Assembly (NCBI GenBank): GCA_003963315.1
Contig: RXJP01000009.1
Span: forward strand, 1 to 59,612
DNA: 59,612 bases
Direction: 5' to 3'
Source: Rhodocyclaceae bacterium
GTDB taxonomy: Bacteria > Pseudomonadota > Gammaproteobacteria > Burkholderiales > Rhodocyclaceae
The notes below the pieces were generated by a model, which saw only the letters and a program-made list of their open reading frames with translations, had not been told where the DNA came from and made no database searches. Every line of letters begins with the position of its first letter. Position 1 is the first letter of the stretch. Shown piece after piece: positions 7,909 through 15,915 of this stretch. A program made the translations under genes and the position numbers.

Positions 7909-8784
7909 TCAGAAATAACGGGTGATCAGTTCGGCGATGGCGAAGGCGTCTTCCTCCAAGGCGAAATGCCCCGTGTCGAAGTAGTGCACCTCCAGGTTCT
8001 TCAGGTCGCGCTTGAAGGCTTCGGCGCCGGCCACGGTAAAGAAGGGATCGCCTTTTCCCCAGGCCAGCAGGGTTTTCGGTTGATGCTTGCGGAACCACTC
8101 ATGCCAGGCGTCGTAACTGGCGACATTGCTGCGGTAGTCCTTGAACAAGGCGAGCTGCCGCTCGGCGCTGCCGGGGCGATCGAGAAGGGCCTGGTCGTGG
8201 GTCCAGGCATCGGGATTGAGGTTCTCCGGCTCCCGGGCGCCAGCGGTGTATTGGAAGCGTGTGGTACCGGCATCCAGCATGCGACGCGCCCCGGCTTCCT
8301 CACCCCGTTCCCAGAGGGGCAGGAAAACCTCCGCCGCTGCCGCACTGACTCCTTCCATGTAGGCGTTGGCGTTCTGGAACACCAAGCCCAGGATGCGTTC
8401 CGGATGGGCCGTGGCGATCCGCATGCCCACCGGGCCGCCGTAGTCCTGCATGTAAAGGTGGTAATGATCGAGGCCGAGTTGGTCCAGCAGGCCATCCACA
8501 ACTTGCGCCAGGCGATCGAAGCGGTATTCGAAATCCTCCGGAGCGGGCGCGTCGGAATGGCCGAACCCTATGTAATCCGGGGCGATGACATGGAAGCGGG
8601 TTGCCAGCAAGGGGATCAAGTCCCGGAACATATGGGACGAGGAAGGGAATCCGTGCAACAGGACGAAAGCAGGCGCGGCCGGGTCGCCGGCGCTCCGGTA
8701 GAACACCGACAGTCCATCTACGACGGCACGGCGAAAAAAGGTGGAGGAAAGAGCGGGAGGGGGAAAGGATCTGATGTCATTCAC
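7909..8784 (-). CDS. cytoplasmic alpha/beta hydrolase with Asp nucleophile (haloalkane dehalogenase-like), first gene of the operon
   Basis: A 291-residue protein. The start is GTG at 8784, preceded by AGGAG eight bases upstream. LLHGFPSSSHMFRD (about residues 42-54) gives the oxyanion hole. YMQDYGGPVG places an Asp nucleophile near residue 114. The catalytic His is in YFDTGHFALEEDA. It closely matches the exported hydrolase at 2967-4022 over the whole core (FYRSAG, HGFPSSSHM, VIAPD..GFG, NANAY/NGNAYEEG), so the two are paralogues, but this one has no leader. Family chemistry is hydrolysis of a carbon-halogen or epoxide bond. It is the promoter-proximal gene under the divergent CGNR regulator, with a promoter and an operator-like repeat upstream. 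Confidence 0.88.
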   Translation of the reverse strand: MNDIRSFPPPALSSTFFRRAVVDGLSVFYRSAGDPAAPAFVLLHGFPSSSHMFRDLIPLLATRFHVIAPDYIGFGHSDAPAPEDFEYRFDRLAQVVDGLLDQLGLDHYHLYMQDYGGPVGMRIATAHPERILGLVFQNANAYMEGVSAAAAEVFLPLWERGEEAGARRMLDAGTTRFQYTAGAREPENLNPDAWTHDQALLDRPGSAERQLALFKDYRSNVASYDAWHEWFRKHQPKTLLAWGKGDPFFTVAGAEAFKRDLKNLEVHYFDTGHFALEEDAFAIAELITRYF

Positions 8785-8840
8785 GATGGCGGCTCCTGGC
8801 TAGATTGGGGTTGGAATCGGATAGGGTCTATCGACCCAAG

Positions 8841-8879
8841 AAAAGTAACCGTATAAATTAATTTTTAACAGTTACTTTT
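8841..8879. promoter_or_regulatory. operator-like inverted repeat AAAAGTAAC ... GTTACTTTT
   Basis: Nine-base arms at 8841-8849 and 8871-8879 are exact reverse complements around a 21-base AT-rich spacer. A third half-site GTTACTA lies at 8928-8934, just before the CGNR gene. The right arm covers the predicted start site of the leftward operon promoter. Binding by the adjacent CGNR protein is inferred from position. Confidence 0.55.
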
Positions 8880-8884
8880 GGCGA

Positions 8885-8913
8885 AGCCTATCCAACAAAA
8901 AACAACCTGTCAA
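8885..8913 (-). promoter_or_regulatory. sigma-70-type promoter for the leftward operon
   Basis: On the minus strand an exact TTGACA (8913-8908) is followed by 17 bases and TAGGCT (8890-8885) as the -10. Transcription would begin near 8878, inside the GTTAC inverted repeat, and reach the GTG start at 8784. Confidence 0.55.
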
Positions 8914-8941
8914 ACTATTTTTTATGGGTTACTATTGCCCC

Positions 8942-9571
8942 ATGAGCACCAGCGAAAAAAATTCACCCGTTTTCCCCGATCCCATCCGCGTTGCCGAGCA
9001 TCCGGCCTTGGATTTCGCCAATACCCTGGCCGCCCCGGCCGGCGAAGCGGTGGATTTCATCCTTCTGCCCGAAGCCTTCCTCGCCTGGGCAAGGGATACG
9101 GCGGGCACCGACGAGGTCTATCGCCTGGCCTTGGAGGCGCAGAAACAAGGGGATTTGCCCGACGCTGTCATCAAAGCGCGGGCACTGAGGGATTGGCTAC
9201 GCGCCCTACTACCGCGGATCGCCAAGGGAGACGCCGCCAACGACACGGGCATTACGGCGGAATTGAACCGGATCCTGGCCGCAGGCAGCCATCACTGGCG
9301 CCTGCGTGCCCAAGGCAATGAAACCGCCCTGGCGCTGGAGGCGATGTACGCCGGGCCGGACAGCGTGGTGGCGGCGCTCGCCGTGTTGGTGGGTCGGTTA
9401 CTGACCGAAGTGAGTGCAGACACGGTGAGAAAATGCGAGAACCCGGCCTGCATCCTTTGGTTCCGCGACACCAGCAAACGGGGTAACCGCCGCTGGTGCA
9501 GCATGGGTGCCTGCGGTAACCGGGCCAAAGCCGCCGCCCATCGGCAGCGGCGCAGGGAAACCGAGGACTAG
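8942..9571 (+). CDS. CGNR zinc-finger transcriptional regulator (ABATE/CGNR family)
   Basis: A 209-residue protein with the two-part layout of this family. The N-terminal ABATE domain begins VAEHPALDFANTLA. The C-terminal zinc finger reads CENPACILWFRDTSKRGNRRWCSMGACGNR, with four Cys and the CGNR signature, then a basic tail (AAAHRQRRR). ABATE/CGNR proteins are predicted stress-responsive DNA-binding regulators. ATG at 8942 is preferred. ATG at 8924 is also in frame but lies on a GTTACT half-site, and neither start has a good ribosome binding site. It is divergent from the long hydrolase operon and convergent with the LysR gene, whose stop codon overlaps its own (CTAG). Confidence 0.88.
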   Translation: MSTSEKNSPVFPDPIRVAEHPALDFANTLAAPAGEAVDFILLPEAFLAWARDTAGTDEVYRLALEAQKQGDLPDAVIKARALRDWLRALLPRIAKGDAANDTGITAELNRILAAGSHHWRLRAQGNETALALEAMYAGPDSVVAALAVLVGRLLTEVSADTVRKCENPACILWFRDTSKRGNRRWCSMGACGNRAKAAAHRQRRRETED

Positions 9572-10467
9572 GCCTGCATCCGCGCCCTCAGCCGAGGCGC
9601 GGCAAAATCGATGAAAGCCCGCAATTTGAGGGGCAACCGTTTCGGGCCGTTGTAGACCAGGCTGACCGGGAAGGGATCGGACTCCACGTCCGGCAACACC
9701 ACCTGCAACAAGCCGGCCTGCCGGGCGGCCTCCATCTGGTACGACAACACCTGGGTCACGCCAATGCCCGCAATGGCAGCATCTATGGCCGCTTCGGCGG
9801 TGTTCACGATGAGCCTGGAATGGATGGGTACCTGCACCTCACCACTGCCTTTTTCGTTGAACTTCCAGACACTCGAGGACATCAGCATATCGAAGGTGAT
9901 GCACTGATGGCGCACCAGATCCGCCGGCAACGCCGGCACGCCCTGCCGGGCAAAATAATCGGGGCTGCCGCACACCACCCGGCGAATGGCACCGACGCGG
10001 GTCGCGTTGAGACGGCTGTCGGGCAAGTGTCCGATACGCACAGCCAGGTCGACATGGTCGTCCAACAGGTTGACCACCCGGTCGCTTTGCACCAGGCGCA
10101 CATCCACTTCCGGATACGCCTTGAGAAATTCCGTCACCACCGGCAACACATGGACGCGGCCGAACACGATGGGGGCGCTGATCACCAGCTCTCCCCTGGG
10201 AACGCTGTACTCCCCGGCGGCGGCACGCTCCGCCTGTTCCACATCCTCCAAGATGCGTTTGCAGGCCGCCATGTAGTCACGCCCGGCCTCCGTCAAGGTC
10301 AATTGTCGCGTGGTCCGATGTAGGAGACGCGCCTTGAGATGGCTCTCCAATTCGGACACCTTGCGGCTTACCGTCGCCAGGGGCATGCCCAAATGCCGGC
10401 TGGCGGCGGACAAACTGCCAGCCTCCACCACCGCCAAAAATACCGCCATGGATTCCAGGCGACTCAT
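9568..10467 (-). CDS. LysR-family transcriptional regulator
   Basis: A 299-residue LysR-type regulator of normal length. The winged helix-turn-helix is at residues 1-60 (FLAVVEAGSLSAASRHLGMP, then ATVSRKVSELE and LLHRTTRQLTLTEAG). The effector-binding domain follows, with GELVISAPIVFGRVHVLPV and DLAVRIGHLPDSRL. The sequence style (RLLHRTTRQLTLTEAG, DVDLRL-type motifs) is that of the CrgA/AaeR-like subgroup. It is divergent from the AhpD-like, NTF2-like and PNPOx-like genes, the classical arrangement for a LysR regulator and its targets, with a LysR-box-like palindrome next to its start codon. The inducer is unknown. Confidence 0.93.
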   Translation of the reverse strand: MSRLESMAVFLAVVEAGSLSAASRHLGMPLATVSRKVSELESHLKARLLHRTTRQLTLTEAGRDYMAACKRILEDVEQAERAAAGEYSVPRGELVISAPIVFGRVHVLPVVTEFLKAYPEVDVRLVQSDRVVNLLDDHVDLAVRIGHLPDSRLNATRVGAIRRVVCGSPDYFARQGVPALPADLVRHQCITFDMLMSSSVWKFNEKGSGEVQVPIHSRLIVNTAEAAIDAAIAGIGVTQVLSYQMEAARQAGLLQVVLPDVESDPFPVSLVYNGPKRLPLKLRAFIDFAAPRLRARMQA

Positions 10468-10472
10468 AATTG

Positions 10473-10487
10473 TTCCAATTTTCGGAA
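10473..10487. promoter_or_regulatory. LysR-box-like palindrome
   Basis: TTCCAATTTTCGGAA is a 4+7+4 palindrome with the T-N11-A core of LysR-type sites. It lies 6 bases upstream of the LysR start codon in the 114-base divergent intergenic region. This position would fit autoregulation and control of the rightward genes. Confidence 0.4.
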
Positions 10488-10581
10488 AGGTTAATCGCGA
10501 ATATACCCACTAGTTCCACTTATTGGTAATGGATAGTGTTCAAGTCCCGGGCCAATACAGCCCCTTACCAAGGAAAACATC

Positions 10582-11124
10582 ATGTCGCGCATCCCCACCC
10601 CCGTTTCCATCGAAGCGGCTCCCGCCGCCTCCCAGCCCCTGTTGCAAGGGGTCAAGCAGCAATTGGGCAGCGTCCCCAACCTGTTCCGTGTCGTCGCCAA
10701 CAGCCCCGCCGCGCTGGAAGGCTATCTCGGCCTGTTTGGCGCCCTTGGCAAAGGAGCCCTGCCGGGTGACACGGGAGAACGCATTGCCTTGGCCGTGGCC
10801 GAGGTCAACGGCTGCCAATATTGCCTGTCGGCCCACACTTACCTAGGCAAGAACCTGGCGAAGCTGGACGACGCTGAAATGATCGCCAATCGGAAAGGCA
10901 AGTCCAACGACGCCAAGGCGGATGCCGCCGTGCGGTTCGCCGTCGCCGTCGTCTTACAGCGGGGCCACATCGAGGATGCCGACCTGCAAGCCGTCAAGGC
11001 GGCCGGCTACAGCGATGCCCAGATCGTCGAGATCGTGCTCCACGTCGCCCTCAACACCTGGACCAACTACATCAACGAGGTCGCCAAGACCGAGATCGAT
11101 TTCCCCTTGGCCGCCCCGCTCTGA
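10582..11124 (+). CDS. carboxymuconolactone decarboxylase/AhpD-family protein
   Basis: A 180-residue protein of the AhpD-like group. The central motif NGCQYCLSAHTYLG has the redox pair CxxC followed by His, as in AhpD and uncharacterised peroxidase-related proteins of this family. The N-terminal QLGSVPNLFRVVANSPAALEGYLG and the C-terminal ADLQAVKAAGYSDAQIVEIVLHVALNTWTNYIN blocks are also typical. Members reduce peroxides through the dithiol or protect against alkyl hydroperoxides. ATG at 10582 follows AAGGAAAA. It is the first gene rightward of the LysR regulator and is followed by two more plus-strand genes at gaps of 75 and 23 bases, a probable operon for oxidative or electrophile stress. 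Confidence 0.9.
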   Translation: MSRIPTPVSIEAAPAASQPLLQGVKQQLGSVPNLFRVVANSPAALEGYLGLFGALGKGALPGDTGERIALAVAEVNGCQYCLSAHTYLGKNLAKLDDAEMIANRKGKSNDAKADAAVRFAVAVVLQRGHIEDADLQAVKAAGYSDAQIVEIVLHVALNTWTNYINEVAKTEIDFPLAAPL

Positions 11125-11199
11125 CCTTCCACTGCCAGCGCCGGTCGTTGCCAAGCCGCAATGGCCGGCTCCTTATCTTGCCCAGAAAGGAAACCCGTC

Positions 11200-11664
11200 A
11201 TGTCCCGTCCCCCGCTACCTCCCTTCAATCCCGAGTCCGCCGCACAGAAAGTGCGCATGGCCGAAGACGCCTGGAATTCCCGCGACCCGGCCCGCGTCGC
11301 CCTGGCCTACAGTGGAAACAGCCGTTGGCGCAATCGGACCGAGTTCCTTCAAGGAAGGCCCGCCATCGAAGCCTTTCTCCAGCGCAAATGGGCCAGGGAA
11401 CTCGACTATCGCCTGGTCAAGGAACTATGGGCTTGCCACGACAATCGCATCGCCGTGCGTTTCGCCTACGAATGGCATGACGACAACGGGCAATGGTTCC
11501 GCAGCTACGGCAATGAAAACTGGGAGTTCGATGACGAAGGCCTGATGCGATTGCGCATCGCCAGCATCAACGACCTGCCCATTGAGGAACCCGACCGCAA
11601 ATTCCACTGGCCCCAGGGACGCCGGCCGGATGATCACCCTTCCCTGAGCGAACTCGGGCTGTGA
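11200..11664 (+). CDS. NTF2-like protein (DUF1348 family)
   Basis: A 154-residue protein starting at ATG 11200 behind AGAAAGGAAA. The extra 13 residues from the ATG at 11161 have no ribosome binding site. The sequence carries the DUF1348 pattern: [66 protein letters not shown] and [25 protein letters not shown]1348 proteins are small cone-shaped NTF2-like folds of unknown activity, common beside flavoproteins and LysR regulators. No catalytic residue can be named. It is part of the LysR-linked operon. Confidence 0.88.
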   Translation: MSRPPLPPFNPESAAQKVRMAEDAWNSRDPARVALAYSGNSRWRNRTEFLQGRPAIEAFLQRKWARELDYRLVKELWACHDNRIAVRFAYEWHDDNGQWFRSYGNENWEFDDEGLMRLRIASINDLPIEEPDRKFHWPQGRRPDDHPSLSELGL

Positions 11665-11687
11665 CGACCCGACGGGAAGGAACGAAG

Positions 11688-12296
11688 ATGGAACGACCGC
11701 CCGTCAGTGATATCGCCTTCACGCCCTCGGTGAAAGCCGTGCAAACAAGGAAAGGCTCACGAAGCAGCCATGCCCGAATGGCATCAGGCAACGGTTGGCC
11801 CAACGTCATCACCGACGAACTCAAGGTGTTCATCGAAACACAACGCAGCGTCTTCCTGGCGACCGCCACGGCCGCAGGGCAACCCTACATACAGCATCGG
11901 GGCGGCCCGCCCGGCTTTCTCAAGGTACTTGACGACGAAACCATCGCTTTCGCTGACTTCAAGGGGAACCGCCAGTTCATCACGGAAGGAAATTTGGCGG
12001 AAAACCCCCGCATCCATTTATTTCTGATCGATTACACCCAGCAGCAGCGCGTCAAGATTTGGGGCGAAGCCGTCATCGTCGAAGACAACGCATCCCTCGC
12101 TGCCGTCTTGATGCCGAAGGATTACCAAGCCCGCTACGATCATGTATGCCTGATCACGGTCAAGGCATGGGATGCCAACTGTCCGCAGCATATTCCACAA
12201 CGGTTCGACGCCGAGGATGTGGCTGCCGCCTTGGCGGAACGGGACAGGCATATCGCAGAACTCGAGGCCCGGCTGAAGGCCCTGGAAAGCCCATGA
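11688..12296 (+). CDS. pyridoxamine 5'-phosphate oxidase-like flavoprotein
   Basis: A 202-residue protein of the split beta-barrel FMN-binding fold. ATG at 11688 follows GGGAAGGAA. The GTG at 11661 overlaps the preceding gene and is less likely. The core reads ATATAAGQPYIQHRGGPPGFLKVLDDETIAFADFKGNRQFITEGNLAENPRIHLFLID in adjoining blocks, which is the conserved FMN-binding face of the family. The C-terminus has a predicted coiled coil (ALAERDRHIAELEARLKALE), seen in a subgroup of these proteins that may oligomerise. The substrate is unknown, as many such proteins reduce reactive small molecules using F420 or FMN. It is the last gene of the LysR-linked unit. A 218-base gap follows with no clear terminator. 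Confidence 0.88.
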   Translation: MERPPVSDIAFTPSVKAVQTRKGSRSSHARMASGNGWPNVITDELKVFIETQRSVFLATATAAGQPYIQHRGGPPGFLKVLDDETIAFADFKGNRQFITEGNLAENPRIHLFLIDYTQQQRVKIWGEAVIVEDNASLAAVLMPKDYQARYDHVCLITVKAWDANCPQHIPQRFDAEDVAAALAERDRHIAELEARLKALESP

Positions 12297-12514
12297 CATG
12301 CACCGAAGACGCGCACGGCCCCTTCCACCCAACGCAAGACCAGGGCAGCCGCACTAGGCATTTTCCGACCATCCCATCGACCACTCCGGATCGACCGAAC
12401 CCAAGCGCCTGGGCCACTCCCGGGAAAGCGTATTAGAATCGCGGACACCCGCCGTGGCGCACCCTCACGCGCAGCGGCAGCATCGTTTATGCGACCACTC
12501 TTGGGATATTTCAT

Positions 12515-13794
<1,280 letters not shown>

Positions 13795-13795
<1 letters not shown>

Positions 13796-14817
13796 TGGTG
13801 CCCCACGAAACCGCAGTGCGGGCACAGTCCCGCCGTTGGCTGGTGACCGGCAGTGCCGGCTTCATCGGCTCCCACTTGGTAGAGGCCTTGCTCAAGCTGG
13901 GCCAGACCGTGGTCAGCCTGGACAATTTCGCCACCGGCCACCGCCACAACCTCGACCAAGTCAGAGCCGCCGTTGGCGACAATGCTTGGCAACGCCACCG
14001 TTTCATTGAGGGCGACATCACCGATCCCGATACCTGCCGCGCTGCCTGCGAAGGCATGGACGTGGTGCTGCACGAGGCCGCTCTGGGCTCCGTGCCACGC
14101 TCCATCGCCACCCCCCTGGTGACCCATGCCGCCAATGCCACCGGCTTTCTCAACATGCTGGATGCCGCACGGCTCGGCGGGGTCAAACGCTTCGTTTACG
14201 CTGCCTCCAGCTCCACCTATGGCGACCACCCCCAATTACCCAAGGTGGAGCATGTGATCGGCCGCCCCCTGTCACCCTACGCCGTAACTAAGTACCTGAA
14301 CGAGTTGTACGCAGATGTCTATAGCCGTTGCTATGGCATGGAAACCATCGGCTTGCGCTACTTCAATGTATTCGGCGCCCGCCAGGACCCCAACGGTCCT
14401 TACGCCGCGGTGATTCCGCGCTGGGTGGATCAGATGCTCAAAGGCCAACGTTGCGTCATCAATGGCGACGGGGAAACTTCCCGCGACTTCTGCTACATCG
14501 CCAATGTGGTCCAGGCCAACCTGTTGGCAGGGACCAGTGCCAATCCCGAAGCGATCAATCAGGTGTACAACGTGGCCTTCGGCGAATCCACTACCCTGAA
14601 CACCTTGCACGAACTGATCGCCACGGCCCTCAAGGGCAATGTGCCCGGCCTGGAGATCGCCCCTCCGCAATACGGCGAATTCCGCGCCGGCGATGTACGC
14701 CATTCCCTGGCGGATATCTCAAAGGCGAAAACACGGCTGGGCTACGCTCCCCAGCATACCGTCCGCTCAGGACTGGCAGAAGCCATCGCTTGGTATGTCA
14801 AGCAAGCCTCCGCCTGA
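13795..14817 (+). CDS. tviC: UDP-N-acetylglucosamine/UDP-GlcNAcA 4-epimerase (TviC/WbpP type)
   Basis: A 340-residue extended short-chain dehydrogenase. [10 protein letters not shown] (residues 19-28) binds NAD, SSSTYG carries the catalytic Ser/Thr, and SPYAVTK gives the Tyr162-Lys166 pair. The C-terminal [20 protein letters not shown] is typical of WbpP/TviC, which interconvert UDP-GlcNAc(A) and UDP-GalNAc(A). The ATG at 13795 overlaps the dehydrogenase stop. The upstream alternative at 13738 has no support. It is paired with the tviB-type gene, so the sugar donor is probably UDP-GalNAcA. A hairpin follows before the convergent cupin-like gene. Confidence 0.92.
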
Positions 14818-14860
14818 GCGCAGGCGCCAAGACAAGCCCTTTGCTGTGCTATCCCACCGA

Positions 14861-14884
14861 GCCCATGCCCGCGTTGGCATGGGC
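14861..14884. terminator. hairpin between convergent genes
   Basis: GCCCATGCC (14861-14869) and GGCATGGGC (14876-14884) form a perfect 9-bp stem with a 6-base loop. It lies just after tviC and just before the stop of the convergent oxygenase-like gene. No T-run follows on either strand, so termination here is only possible. Confidence 0.4.
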
Positions 14885-14890
14885 GCCGAT

Positions 14891-15766
14891 TCAGCGTTGG
14901 CCCAGCATCGACTGCGTGCGCCGGCCAACCCGGTAAAGGAAGGACTTCGCCCCATCCCGCAAAGGTGATTGTCCCACCGGGAACGGCGTCATGCCAAACA
15001 AGGACAGGCGCTTGCGCATGCGGTGATTGAAACAGATGGCCCGGCGCCACATCATGCTTTCCCGTGTGTTGAAGATGAGCGACATGGAAATGGAAACATC
15101 GCCGCCGCCGTTCTTCACGTAGTGGCCGGCAACAAAGGGGATGTGCAGGGCCTCCCCTGGCGCGAAGGTGAATTCCTGTCCGTAGGCATTGAGCGATTCG
15201 GTCCAGGGCAACTGGGTAGACGCATAATCCACATAGGCTTCCTGAGCTTCCACCGGCACCACCCGCTGGTCCCACTGGGGAAACACGGTGACCGACTTGG
15301 TGCCCCGAAATTGCATGAGGAAGGTGGAATACCGGTCAATGTGGAACGGCGTCACCGCATTGGGCGAGGCGATGAACAGGTACAACTGGGCATCCTCCGC
15401 CCGCCCGCCGACGCCGCGCCGCCCGATGAGGATTTCCGCGTCGGCCACCAACTGGCGATGCAGTTCCGCGAACGACGGATGGACCTCCGGAGACCTGACC
15501 ATGATGTAGGAGGAGGATGTGCGGATGGTTTCAATGGTGTCTTCCAAGGACTGCCCGGCGGGTCGCGCGCGGAAGGTCGCCTCGAAGTTGTCCCCGGTAG
15601 CCAGCGGCGTCTTCGAGAACATCACCTGGTTCTTGGGCAGGGCCGGCAGCACGGCACCCAGGTTCTCCAGGCTGAGGGACGGATGGCCCAACAGCCGGTG
15701 GCCAAACTTGAAGGCTTCCCGGTCCAGTTTTCCCGCGTCGACGGCGGCATCGAAACAAGCGAACAT
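14891..15766 (-). CDS. JmjC/cupin-like Fe(II)/2-oxoglutarate oxygenase-type protein
   Basis: A 291-residue protein starting at ATG 15766 behind GGAGGAGAGG. A jelly-roll core is visible. AVTPFHIDRYSTFLMQFRGTKSVTVFPQW holds His142 and Asp144 of a 2-His-1-carboxylate site, and PGEALHIPFVAGHYVKNGG holds the distal His near residue 215. This is the layout of JmjC-like hydroxylases such as factor-inhibiting-HIF and tRNA-hydroxylase relatives. The usual substrates are amino-acid side chains, but no function is proven for this bacterial group. It is divergent from the NRPS-PKS gene across 149 bases, so it could be a tailoring enzyme for the peptide (a proline residue would be a fitting target). That is inference. 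Confidence 0.75.
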   Translation of the reverse strand: MFACFDAAVDAGKLDREAFKFGHRLLGHPSLSLENLGAVLPALPKNQVMFSKTPLATGDNFEATFRARPAGQSLEDTIETIRTSSSYIMVRSPEVHPSFAELHRQLVADAEILIGRRGVGGRAEDAQLYLFIASPNAVTPFHIDRYSTFLMQFRGTKSVTVFPQWDQRVVPVEAQEAYVDYASTQLPWTESLNAYGQEFTFAPGEALHIPFVAGHYVKNGGGDVSISMSLIFNTRESMMWRRAICFNHRMRKRLSLFGMTPFPVGQSPLRDGAKSFLYRVGRRTQSMLGQR

Positions 15767-15915
15767 CGTCCCTCTCCTCCAGAATGTCGGCCTTCGGGCC
15801 AATATCGGCGTGCATGCTAGCAGTTTTATGCCCCAAGGCCGGCGCGACAGGAATTTGTTGGCATAATGGCTCCGATTTGGATCGCACAACAAACGCTCAG
15901 GGACGCTCGGACGCA

